28,253 nucleotides of DNA from NCBI GenBank assembly GCA_022614705.1, contig JAKEIB010000075.1, positions 1 through 28,253 on the forward strand, read 5' to 3'. The stretch's first letter is position 1. Every line of letters starts with the position of its first letter. Positions 1 through 7,178 of this stretch are shown here, piece by piece. This stretch comes from Planctomycetota bacterium (GTDB lineage Bacteria > Planctomycetota > Planctomycetia > Pirellulales > Lacipirellulaceae). The position numbers and the translations under genes were made by a program. The notes under the pieces were generated by a model, which was given only the letters and a program-made list of their open reading frames with translations, was not told the origin of the DNA and searched no databases.

Positions 1-76
1 CTGCTGGCGAGTTCAGATCGTGTACACGCTTTGTCGAACGCAACTTGTTGAAATCCTAAGAGTTAACCGAAGTCAC

Positions 77-271
77 TCCGGCGTTAGCCGGACAGTAGTG
101 GCCAGGGGTGTCAACTCCTGGTATCCGAAGTGCAGAACGGGCTAAGCCCCAACGGGGCGACAGTGAATTACTACTGCCGCCCCGTTGGGGCTCAAAGGAA
201 CTTCTCTGCTCGACATTAATCCAGGGGCTTACGCCGCCTGGCTATTGACTTTCGGCCCGTTGGGCCTGGGG
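77..271. repeat. Composite intergenic palindromic repeat (copy 1)
   Basis: The stretch before accD holds no convincing gene but several stem-loops. A 6-bp stem (TCCGGC/GCCGGA) lies at 77-92. CCAGG/CCTGG pair at 102-106 and 117-121. A perfect 15-bp inverted pair (AGCCCCAACGGGGCG and its complement) lies at 145-159 and 178-192. The part from 145 to 271 recurs at 25823-25947 with the same internal order: GCCCC palindrome, then GGGGCTT, CCTGGCTATT and TTGGGCCTG blocks. It is a dispersed planctomycete-style element and may be transcribed as accD leader RNA. Confidence 0.8.
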
Positions 272-353
272 AACATAGCCTATTTTGGCGACGTAGAGGC
301 GATTCTGTCGCCGTGATATGATCGAAACGTTTGGGGCAGTGCCTTGCCAAACC

Positions 354-1202
354 ATGGCCACTAGCGAAACCGATACCACCGGCAAGACCAAGGCGACGCG
401 CGAGAAGCGCGGCGTGCCGGGCGGGCTGTGGCTCCGCTGCGAGGATTGCGGCGAGACGATCTTCCGCAAGGAAGCCGAAGGGCTGATGAACGTCTGCCCG
501 CAGTGCGGGTATCACATGTACCTGAGCGCACCGCTGCGGGTGCGTTATGTGCTGGACGAAGGCACGTTCGAGGAGTGGGACGCCGACCTGTCGCCGACCG
601 ATCCGCTTGGCTTTCGCGACAAGAAGGCGTACGCCGAGCGAATCAAAGCCGAGCAAGCGCGGACCGGAATGCGCGACGCGGCGCTAACCGGCACGGGCAT
701 GATTCGCGCCCGGCGCGTTGCGTTCGGCGTCACCGATTCGGCGTTCATCATGGGCAGCATGGGGTCGGTCGTCGGCGAGCGGCTGACGCGTCTGGTGGAG
801 CGAGCGACGCGCGAGGAGCTGCCATTGATCATCATCAGCGGCTCGGGCGGCGGGGCGCGGATGCACGAAGGCATCTTGTCGCTGATGCAAATGGCCAAGG
901 TGAGCGCGGCCTTGGCGAAGTACGACGAAGCGGGCGGGCTGTTCATCTCAGTGCTCACCAACCCGACGATGGGCGGCGTGGCCGCCAGCTTCGCCTCGCT
1001 CGGCGACCTCGTGTTCGCGGAGCCCAAGGCGCTCATCGGTTTCGCCGGGCCGCGAACGATCAAGGCCACGATTCGCGTCGAGCTGCCGCCCGGTTTTCAG
1101 ACCAGCGAATTCTTGCTGGAGCACGGCTACATTGACCGCATCGTACGCCGCGCCGATCTCAAGAGCGAAATCGCCCGGGCGATCGACTATTGCGGAAAGT
1201 AG
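354..1202 (+). CDS. accD: Acetyl-CoA carboxylase carboxyltransferase subunit beta
   Basis: Beta subunit of the acetyl-CoA carboxylase carboxyltransferase, which with AccA moves the carboxyl group from biotin carboxyl-carrier protein to acetyl-CoA in the first step of fatty acid synthesis. Counted from the ATG at 318, a four-Cys zinc ribbon (C41, C44, C60, C63) precedes the crotonase-like carboxyltransferase fold. Family motifs follow: GERLTRL, ISGSGGGARMHEG, LTNPTMGGVAASFA, GFAGPRTI and LPPGFQTSEFLLEHG. The length (282 residues from 354, 294 from 318) is normal. I prefer the ATG at 354 because a TATGAT -10-like hexamer at 316-321 covers the upstream ATG; 318 remains possible. accA is not in the window. 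Confidence 0.95.
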   Translation: MATSETDTTGKTKATREKRGVPGGLWLRCEDCGETIFRKEAEGLMNVCPQCGYHMYLSAPLRVRYVLDEGTFEEWDADLSPTDPLGFRDKKAYAERIKAEQARTGMRDAALTGTGMIRARRVAFGVTDSAFIMGSMGSVVGERLTRLVERATREELPLIIISGSGGGARMHEGILSLMQMAKVSAALAKYDEAGGLFISVLTNPTMGGVAASFASLGDLVFAEPKALIGFAGPRTIKATIRVELPPGFQTSEFLLEHGYIDRIVRRADLKSEIARAIDYCGK

Positions 1203-1251
1203 CCGCGTGCGCGGGGCATCAGTATATTGGAATTAGTGGTGTTTTTCGCAC

Positions 1252-1314
1252 TGTAGCCGGCCTCTGTGAGGCCGGCCGAACGCCAGCGCACCGGGGTCAC
1301 AGACCCCGGCTACA
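1252..1314. repeat. Triple-hairpin repeat ending at a start codon
   Basis: The outer arms TGTAGCCGG (1252-1260) and CCGGCTACA (1306-1314) enclose two further palindromes: GCCGGCCTC-tgt-GAGGCCGGC (1257-1277) and CCGGGGTC-aca-GACCCCGG (1291-1309). A related element with the same outer arms and the same GGGGTCACAGACCCC core lies at 21130-21200. The element stops two bases before the kinase ATG at 1317, leaving no room for a normal ribosome-binding site. Confidence 0.8.
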
Positions 1315-1316
1315 GC

Positions 1317-2189
1317 ATGGGCATTTCATCGTTTCTCAAGTCGATTCTCGAAGGCGGTAAGGTTGATATCGCCAACCGGTACGAGATATTGCGCGAAGCG
1401 GTCTCGGGCACGATGTCGAATTTTCACATGGCCCGCGACCGTGTGACGGACCAGATCGTCGGCCTGAAAATTCTCGATAAAGCCAAGACCGACGCGTTGG
1501 AGGCTCGATTCAAAGGGCTCGACAAGCCGACCGAGGGCGAGATCGCGGTGAAGTTTCAGCATCCGCGGATCGTCACCACCCATTCGCACGGCATCACCAC
1601 GAACGATGAGCAGTTTTTGGTGATGGAGTATCTCGACGGACCGGGTCTCAACTCGCTGATCATTGGCCGCAGCGAAATACTGGACGGCAATCGGCTTACG
1701 CTGGCCCGCCACGCGGCCGAGGCGCTCGAAGCGGTACACAACGCGGGTTTCATCCACCGCGACATTTGCCCGCGGAATTTCGTGTGCGCGAAGGACGGCA
1801 TGTCGCTGAAGTTGATCGACTTTGGACTTACCGTGCCGGCCGAGAAGGAATTTATGCTGCCCGGCAATCGCACGGGTACGCCAAACTACATGGCGCCGGA
1901 AGTGGTTCGCCGCAAGGCGACGGACCAACGGTTAGACGTGTTCGCTTACGGTGTATCGATGTACGAGCTGTTCGCGTTCGATCTGCCTTGGCAGCGCGGC
2001 AGCGACGGCCGGGCCGCGATGGCCCACGGCCTGAGCGATCCGCCGCCGCTCAGAAAGTTCTACCCGAAGATCAATCCGACGCTGGAGGCAGCGATTCACA
2101 AGTGCATGGATGCGGAACCGGATCAACGGTTCCAGAATATCTCGCAGTTTCTGAAGGCGATCTCTCGCCTGAAGCATGAGGATCGTTGA
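1317..2189 (+). CDS. Serine/threonine protein kinase (Hanks type)
   Basis: A 290-residue soluble kinase with no membrane segment or extracellular domain. From the ATG at 1317 I see the ATP-binding Lys (VGLKIL, K51), the catalytic loop HRDICPRN (147-154), the metal-binding DFG (168-170), GTPNYMAPE ending the activation segment (187-195), and the DVFAYGVSMYEL helix typical of this class. HRD, N154 and DFG are intact, so it is probably active. Two departures: the glycine-rich loop is poor (one Gly, in REAVSGTMSNF), and the usual Lys of HRDLKPxN is Cys. An upstream ATG-like start at 1266 would lie inside the repeat at 1252-1314. Its substrate is unknown; no neighbour suggests one. Confidence 0.88.
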   Translation: MGISSFLKSILEGGKVDIANRYEILREAVSGTMSNFHMARDRVTDQIVGLKILDKAKTDALEARFKGLDKPTEGEIAVKFQHPRIVTTHSHGITTNDEQFLVMEYLDGPGLNSLIIGRSEILDGNRLTLARHAAEALEAVHNAGFIHRDICPRNFVCAKDGMSLKLIDFGLTVPAEKEFMLPGNRTGTPNYMAPEVVRRKATDQRLDVFAYGVSMYELFAFDLPWQRGSDGRAAMAHGLSDPPPLRKFYPKINPTLEAAIHKCMDAEPDQRFQNISQFLKAISRLKHEDR

Positions 2190-2319
2190 CCTTTCCGGGA
2201 GCAGATTCGTGCGGCAATTCCGACGATTCGCATGAGAATCTGATCTGGCCCAGTGACTACCCTGCTCGTACAATCGCGACCCCGTTTAAGAAACAAACAG
2301 GCACACGGCGGGGAAAGCG

Positions 2320-2952
2320 ATGCCGCGCAACGTCGAAGCTGTAGCTTGCACGCCAGTTCCGCTGAATCCGGCCGGATTCAACCGGTCGGCGAAGATGCCC
2401 TATGGCGTCAAGCCAGCGCACATACAAAGAGCGATGCAGGACTTCATTGACTTTCTTGGCTTCATCAACACGCAACTCAGTACGAAAAAAATCGAACGAC
2501 TCGAATCATTTCTCATGCCGGCAAACTTCAGCAGCATGGTCGGCGAATTCATGGCTGCGGCAATACCGAAATACTGCAAAACGATCGTTCGAAATAAATA
2601 TCATAACGGCCATCCTGATTTGCTGCCCAAGGACAGATACCCCGGCGATTCGATACTGCACGCGCCGGACGGGATCGAAGTTAAGGCATCGCGCCACAAA
2701 AGCGGTTGGCAAGGCCATAATGCGGAGAAGGTATGGTTGTTGGAGTTCGTCTTTGATTCCAACAGGTCGAGCGATGCCGGCAAGGGAATCGAACCACGGC
2801 CGTTCCGCTTTATCAAGGTTGTAGGGGCAGCACTCACGCTAGAGGATTGGGCTTTTTCCGGCCGTTCCGATACAAGCCGCCGCACAATCACAGCGAGCGT
2901 CACGCGAAGCGGGTTCCAAAAGATGGAAGCTAATTGGATTTATCGCGCCTAA
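2320..2952 (+). CDS. Putative type II restriction endonuclease (PD-(D/E)xK)
   Basis: A 210-residue soluble protein that I cannot assign to a named enzyme. The key signature is GHPDLLP followed 20 residues later by GIEVKAS: D100, E120 and K122 match the PD-(D/E)xK nuclease core, and E76 in VGEFMAA could be an additional acidic ligand. A conserved-looking SGWQGHN segment follows, then a strand-rich half. It converges on a DNA methyltransferase gene, with stop codons overlapping by 4 bp, the layout expected of a restriction-modification pair. GGGGAAAGCG upstream of the ATG at 2320 may act as the ribosome site; ATG 2395 is an alternative. The DNA is AT-richer than its neighbours, suggesting transfer. 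It could instead be another PD-(D/E)xK nuclease. Confidence 0.72.
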   Translation: MPRNVEAVACTPVPLNPAGFNRSAKMPYGVKPAHIQRAMQDFIDFLGFINTQLSTKKIERLESFLMPANFSSMVGEFMAAAIPKYCKTIVRNKYHNGHPDLLPKDRYPGDSILHAPDGIEVKASRHKSGWQGHNAEKVWLLEFVFDSNRSSDAGKGIEPRPFRFIKVVGAALTLEDWAFSGRSDTSRRTITASVTRSGFQKMEANWIYRA

Positions 2953-3953
2953 AACAAGCTCTTCTGAGGAAGCTGGGCACCAACGACATGGTCGATGATG
3001 GAAACCTCTATCGCTCTTAGCCGGGGAATTGCCTTTCGCGCCAAATTGTAGTACTCGCGATTTCGTTCTACACCGAGACTGGAAACTCCAATCGCTTCCG
3101 CCGCGGCGATCGTTGAGCCGGAGCCCATGAACGGATCGACGACGATCCCCTCACCGAGTGGCAACGCTGCGTGGACAACGCGCCGCAGAAACGATTGAGG
3201 TTTCAGACTTGGATGGCTGGCGATTTGACGTTCTCGCCGCGGAGTGCGTTCGCTCGCAATTACATCTTCAAACGGTTTATCGTTGAGGGTTCGACGCAAT
3301 CCGCCAGTCTGCCAACGTCGCAGACACTCGCCGACTGTCATCTTGGGCGGAATAGGCTTGCGAAATATACCCCACGGTTCGTAGCAGCCTTTAGGCATCG
3401 ACGACACGCTCGCGAACTCATCCTCAGCATTCTTAGGTCGGTCACCTCCTCGCAACGTGCGCACCAGGCGAATTAGTTGGCCGCGAAATTCCAATCCGCC
3501 ACCAACCAGTGACTCATACAGCAATTGCGAAATAAAAGCGTTTGTGGCAATGAAAAGGTGTCCGCCCGGTCGTAATGCGTGTGCGACTAATCTGCTCCAA
3601 TCAGTAAAAAATCGTCGTAGTCGATCGCGCTCGCCCGCATCCAATGCAGTGAAACGCGGCAAGGGCGAACGAGTGTGCCCGTCGAACGACGGCGGAATTC
3701 GCCAGATACCTCCGTTTCCATTGGCTCGCTTTTCAAGCTGATCGAGATCATATTCCTTAACTCCATAAGGCGGGTCCGTCACAAGTGCATGAAGCGAATC
3801 CTCCGGAACTCGGCTTAACCATTCCAAGCAGTCCGCATTCACAATTGACGACAGCCCGATTTGCTCCGAGCGATAGTCGAAAATGAGCGATTGCGGTTGT
3901 CGTTTGGCTGCTGTCATGGACAAAAGTATACTGATTCTCGGGGCGGCTGTCAT
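2949..3953 (-). CDS. DNA methyltransferase, beta-type (N6-A or N4-C)
   Basis: S-adenosylmethionine-dependent DNA amino-methyltransferase, probably the protective half of the pair with the convergent nuclease. In the longest reading (from 4004, 351 residues) the catalytic motif IV DPPY is at 77-80, and the SAM-binding motif I DPFMGSGST is near the C-terminus (290-298), preceded by HPSLKP (264-269). Motif IV before motif I marks the beta order. DPPY occurs in both N6-adenine and N4-cytosine enzymes, so the modified base is undecided. Possible ATG starts lie at 4004, 3953 and 3917; 3953 and 3917 both keep all motifs, and a GAGGAG lies upstream of 3953, though further than usual. The recognition sequence cannot be read from the sequence. 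Confidence 0.9.
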   Translation of the reverse strand: MTAAPRISILLSMTAAKRQPQSLIFDYRSEQIGLSSIVNADCLEWLSRVPEDSLHALVTDPPYGVKEYDLDQLEKRANGNGGIWRIPPSFDGHTRSPLPRFTALDAGERDRLRRFFTDWSRLVAHALRPGGHLFIATNAFISQLLYESLVGGGLEFRGQLIRLVRTLRGGDRPKNAEDEFASVSSMPKGCYEPWGIFRKPIPPKMTVGECLRRWQTGGLRRTLNDKPFEDVIASERTPRRERQIASHPSLKPQSFLRRVVHAALPLGEGIVVDPFMGSGSTIAAAEAIGVSSLGVERNREYYNLARKAIPRLRAIEVSIIDHVVGAQLPQKSLF

Positions 3954-4084
3954 TCGCTCATCAAGTTTTTCTCCTCGCATGAGCGGCCGGCGATTTCCGG
4001 CCATTTGCTGTGCAATCTCGGTAAAGTCGTTGTAACGTGCAGAATCGCCCCCGAACCGGCCGATAAAATACGGTGCCTCGATTG

Positions 4085-4113
4085 TTGACTTTGTTAACCA
4101 AGTTACATATGAT
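4085..4113 (+). promoter_or_regulatory. Sigma70-like promoter of cysH with internal palindrome
   Basis: TTGACT (4085-4090) and TATGAT (4108-4113) are separated by exactly 17 bp, a near-consensus promoter facing cysH. Between them lies TAAC-caa-GTTA (4095-4105), a small inverted repeat well placed for a repressor; the Rrf2 protein encoded downstream is a candidate. Transcription would begin near 4120. Confidence 0.7.
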
Positions 4114-4205
4114 TAACTGAAATGGCCGCGATTCCCAGCCGTTTTGACCGTCGCCCGGACTTTGCCGCGGCGGCCGATGAAACCGTCAGCCAGTTGAAGC
4201 TCATT

Positions 4206-5012
4206 ATGTTCGAATCCACGGTCGTGGAAACTCCTAGAAAGGCCGCTAGCGGCCTGCCGCAGCCGGGACCCGGCTTTCGACGCCTGGAGCCGACGCCGGA
4301 GCTGTTGGCCGGGCTGGAGGTGGCCAGTGCGCGGCTGGAATTGGCCTCGCCGGAGGAGATCATTGCCTGGGGCGTGGAGCAATACGCACCCTACCTGACG
4401 ATGGCGACGGCCTTCGGACCGGAAGGCTGCGTGATTCTTTCGATGCTGGCACGGATCGCCCCGGAAACGTACGTTTTCAACCTGGAAACGGGCTATCAGT
4501 TCCAGGAAACCCTCGATCTGCGCGACCAGATCGCGGAGAAATACGGCATCGAGGTCGATCTGCTGCAGCCGGATCTGTCCGTGGAGGAGTACGAAGCGCT
4601 GCACGGCGGGCCGCTGTATCGCACGAATCCGAACCAGTGCTGCTTCGATCGCAAGATCACGACGCTCAAGCGGGCCTCCGAAGTGATGCACGCCTGGATG
4701 AGCGGCATTCGCCGCGACCAAAGCCCTGACCGAGCCCAGGCCGCCGTGGTGGCATGGGACAAAAGGTTCGGCCTCGTGAAGATCAGTCCGCTGGCGAATT
4801 GGACCAAAAAAGATGTTTGGAAACGGATCGCGGACGAAGGCATCCCCTATAACCCGCTGCACGATCGTGGTTATCCTAGTATCGGCTGCTGGCCCTGCAC
4901 ACGGGCCGTCGAAGCGGGCGAGACCGACGAACGGGCCGGCCGCTGGAGCGGCATGAAAAAGACTGAGTGCGGATTGCACTCCGTGAGCGAGCAGGACGGC
5001 AGCGGGATTTGA
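4206..5012 (+). CDS. cysH: Adenylylsulfate/phosphoadenylylsulfate reductase (Fe-S, CysH)
   Basis: Reduces APS or PAPS to sulfite using thioredoxin, a step in assimilatory sulfate reduction. Numbered from ATG 4122, the PP-loop-type core carries NQCCFDRK (C173, C174) and GCWPC (C256, C259), the CC...CxxC ligands of a 4Fe-4S cluster, and ends with KTECGLH (C283, the catalytic Cys). The cluster motif is typical of APS-preferring enzymes; plain PAPS reductases lack it. The TATGAT promoter at 4108-4113 would start RNA at about 4120, making ATG 4122 nearly leaderless, so I prefer ATG 4206, which removes a poorly conserved-looking N-terminal stretch. An Rrf2-family regulator gene follows. No cysD, cysN or sat gene is present in the window. 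Confidence 0.92.
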   Translation: MFESTVVETPRKAASGLPQPGPGFRRLEPTPELLAGLEVASARLELASPEEIIAWGVEQYAPYLTMATAFGPEGCVILSMLARIAPETYVFNLETGYQFQETLDLRDQIAEKYGIEVDLLQPDLSVEEYEALHGGPLYRTNPNQCCFDRKITTLKRASEVMHAWMSGIRRDQSPDRAQAAVVAWDKRFGLVKISPLANWTKKDVWKRIADEGIPYNPLHDRGYPSIGCWPCTRAVEAGETDERAGRWSGMKKTECGLHSVSEQDGSGI

Positions 5013-5016
5013 GCTG

Positions 5017-5065
5017 GGAGCGTGCAGCACGGAGCCAAACCTCCTGGCTCCGTGCTGCTCGCTCC
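5017..5065. repeat. Long perfect hairpin between cysH and the Rrf2 gene
   Basis: GCAGCACGGAGCCA (5024-5037) pairs perfectly with TGGCTCCGTGCTGC (5045-5058) around a 7-nt loop. One mismatch and six more pairs extend the stem to 5017 and 5065. No T-run follows, so it is more likely an RNA-processing, stabilising or repeat hairpin than a Rho-independent terminator. It separates cysH from the regulator and ends about 17 bp before the regulator ATG. Confidence 0.8.
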
Positions 5066-5082
5066 GTGCTCCACGCTTTATC

Positions 5083-5505
5083 ATGAAACTTTCCGCCAAA
5101 ACTGAGTACGCTTGCCTCGCGATGCTGCAGCTCGCGGCGGAACACGACAGCGGCGAGCCGGTGCAGATTCGGCGGATCGCCGACGTGCATGGAATACCAT
5201 CGCGGTTTCTGGTACAGATTCTACTGCAGCTCAAAGGTGCGTCGCTCGTGGCCAGCACGCGCGGCGCGGCGGGCGGTTATCGGCTGGCCCGGCCACCGCG
5301 CCAGATTTCCATCGCCGAGGTGATTGAGGTGATGGAAGGCGAAGACCGGCCGCAGACAAACGCCGGCAAACCGACGCCGCTCGTCGCCGCACTCTTGCAC
5401 CTGTGCCGCGAAATTGGCGACGCCCAGCGCGACCGGCTCGACGACATGTCGCTGGCCGACCTCGTCGAGCAAGCCGCCCAACGCGAGCCGATGTGGTATA
5501 TCTGA
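5083..5505 (+). CDS. Rrf2-family transcriptional regulator
   Basis: A 140-residue winged-helix DNA-binding protein. It opens with MKLSAKTEYACLAM, the usual Rrf2 start, followed by the helix-turn-helix (IRRIADVHGIPSRFLVQILLQLKGASLV) and the GAAGGYRLAR wing, then the dimerisation helix containing IAEVIEVMEG. The Fe-S-binding members (IscR, NsrR) carry three clustered Cys; here the C-terminal half has only one Cys (HLCREI), so it probably does not hold such a cluster. Lying just downstream of cysH, it resembles the cysteine-metabolism regulator CymR in type and context, and may regulate cysH from the palindrome inside that promoter. This role is inference. Confidence 0.9.
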   Translation: MKLSAKTEYACLAMLQLAAEHDSGEPVQIRRIADVHGIPSRFLVQILLQLKGASLVASTRGAAGGYRLARPPRQISIAEVIEVMEGEDRPQTNAGKPTPLVAALLHLCREIGDAQRDRLDDMSLADLVEQAAQREPMWYI

Positions 5506-5632
5506 GCGTACGTCAGGCTTTCGAGCCCAACATCGAGTCCGCTCGCCGCAGCGAGTCGCCGCGGCGACCCGGAAAGGCCAACGTGCGGCTCGTTGTCGCG
5601 CGTTTCCTGGCCAATTAAACTGAATGATTCGG

Positions 5633-5757
5633 AATTGAACCACGAAGGCACGAAGCAGTCGAGGAGAAGGGGAGACAAGGACACACGATTGATTCGCGAA
5701 TCTCCTTGTCTCCCTGCCTAATCCGCTTCGTGTCCTTCGTGCCTTCGTAGTTAATTC
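5633..5757. repeat. Long imperfect inverted repeat (CACGAAGGCACGAAG family)
   Basis: The outer arms CCACGAAGGCACGAAG (from 5640) and CTTCGTGCCTTCGTAG (to about 5751) and the inner arms GGGAGACAAGG (5670-5680) and CCTTGTCTCCC (5704-5714) make a hairpin of about 125 nt between the Rrf2 gene and the ketosynthase gene. The element belongs to a family of purine-rich palindromes also present at 12374-12527 and 15005-15084, with a single-sided version at 7071-7142. Confidence 0.8.
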
Positions 5758-5772
5758 TTATCTGGCGTTACG

Positions 5773-7065
5773 TTGCGGCATTTGAGTGTTGAGCGCGCCG
5801 TGTCTGATCGAGACGTTGTCATCACGGGGCTGGGCGTTATCTCGCCGATTGGCGTGGGGCGCGAGGCGGTGTGGGAATCGATCACCAGTCGGCGTAGCGG
5901 CGTGCGACCGCTTGCGCAGTTGTTGTCGGCCGGCTGGTTGGCGCCGTTTGGCGGCAACGTGGTGGATTTTGAGCCCAAGGAACTGATTCAGCCGCGGAAG
6001 AGCATCAAGGTGATGTGCCGCGAGATTCAATTCGCCTCGGCCGCTGCCGAGATGGCCTGGCAGGACGCCGGGCTGGCCGAAGCGACGATCGACCCGGATC
6101 GCTTTGGCGTGATTGGGGCGGCCGGCGTGTTGTACTGCGACCTTGAAGAGCTGCGCATTCCGTTCGTCGAGTGGCTCAAGCAGGAAGACTTCGACATTCA
6201 TCGCTGGTCGCGCAAGGCGATGGGCGAGCTTTATCCGTTGTGGATGCTCAAGTATCTGCCCAACATGCCGGCCTGCCACATCGGCATTCGGTACGATGCG
6301 CGGGGACCGAATAACACGATCTCGCTGGGCGACGTGTCGTCGATGCTGGCGGTGGCGGAAGCGGCCGACGTGATTCGACGCGACCAAGCGGACATCATGA
6401 TCGTCGGCGGCACCGGCTCGAAATTGAACGTGACCGACTTCGTGTGGCACGGCGACGCGCGGCTGGCGTGTAACGGGGCCGGCCCGCCCGCCACGGTGTC
6501 GCGGCCGTTCGACGCCCGGCGCTGCGGCATGGTGTACGGGGAGGGGTCAGCCCAAATCGTGCTGGAAAGCAGGGCCCATGCGAAGGCGCGGGGCGCGCGG
6601 CCGATCGCCCGGGTGGCGGGGACCGCGTCGCGATATGAGCCGGCTGCCGAGGGTATGCGACCGGCCGGCAGTTCGATTAGCCGGGCGATTCGTGCCGCGC
6701 TGGCTGCGGCCGACTTGACGCCGGGCCAAATCGGCCACGTCAATGCGCATGGCAACAGCACACGCGAGGATGATGCGGCGGAGGCACAAGCGATTCGCTC
6801 CGCGCTGGGTGACGTGCCGGTGACTGCCCCTAAAAGCTTTTTCGGCAACCTGGGCCCCGGCAGCGGCATGGTGGAGCTGGCCGTAAGCTTGATCTCGATG
6901 TCGCACGAAGCGGTGCCACTGACGCTCAATTACGAAACGCCCGACCCCGAGTGCCCCGTGAACGTGGCGGCCGAGATGGAGCCAGCGAAATCGCCGGCGT
7001 TCGTCAAGCTGAGTCACAATGTCACCGGGCAAGCGGCGGCGGTGGTCATAACTGAGCCTGAATAA
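5773..7065 (+). CDS. Beta-ketoacyl synthase homologue lacking the canonical catalytic triad
   Basis: A full-length thiolase-fold protein (430 residues) clearly related to FabF-type 3-oxoacyl-ACP synthases: DVVITGLGVISPIG at the N-terminus, SRPFDARRCGMVYGEGSA mid-protein, and GHVNAHGNSTREDD. The active site is altered. A gapless match to the FabF nucleophile region puts D187 (ISLGDVSS) where Cys belongs. H326 (NAHGNST) is kept, but the second His is N359 (FFGNLGPGSG instead of the TGHxLGAAG pattern), and the usual GFGGxN near the end reads HNVTGQ. It therefore probably does not condense acyl chains in the usual way; it could be a chain-length-factor-like partner, a decarboxylase or a binding protein. 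The track start is TTG 5773; GTG 5800 fits the domain start equally well. Confidence 0.85.
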   Translation: MRHLSVERAVSDRDVVITGLGVISPIGVGREAVWESITSRRSGVRPLAQLLSAGWLAPFGGNVVDFEPKELIQPRKSIKVMCREIQFASAAAEMAWQDAGLAEATIDPDRFGVIGAAGVLYCDLEELRIPFVEWLKQEDFDIHRWSRKAMGELYPLWMLKYLPNMPACHIGIRYDARGPNNTISLGDVSSMLAVAEAADVIRRDQADIMIVGGTGSKLNVTDFVWHGDARLACNGAGPPATVSRPFDARRCGMVYGEGSAQIVLESRAHAKARGARPIARVAGTASRYEPAAEGMRPAGSSISRAIRAALAAADLTPGQIGHVNAHGNSTREDDAAEAQAIRSALGDVPVTAPKSFFGNLGPGSGMVELAVSLISMSHEAVPLTLNYETPDPECPVNVAAEMEPAKSPAFVKLSHNVTGQAAAVVITEPE

Positions 7066-7070
7066 TTCCC

Positions 7071-7142
7071 CACAGAGGACACAGAGGTCACGGAGGAAGG
7101 CAGGCATGGAATTGAACCGCAAAGGACGCTAAGGTCGCCAAG
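7071..7142 (+). repeat. Single-sided purine-rich repeat next to the insertion sequence
   Basis: Two short blocks, CCACAGAGGACACAGAGG and AACCGCAAAGGACGCTAAGG, lie downstream of the ketosynthase-like gene. The first recurs almost exactly at 12375. Unlike the related copies elsewhere, no complementary arm follows, and the insertion sequence begins 16 bp further on. Confidence 0.6.
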
Positions 7143-7178
7143 GAAAACAGAAAGCGAGTGTGAGCGTCACGTTTGTGG

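Noticed and set aside
2402..2824. A 140-codon plus-strand frame inside the nuclease gene
   Set aside because: The overlapping frame has the PD-(D/E)xK residues and ends precisely at the methyltransferase stop; this one shows no motif.
4113..5258. A 381-codon minus-strand frame opposite cysH
   Set aside because: It covers cysH, a hairpin and the start of the Rrf2 gene, has no motif, and is explained by high GC.
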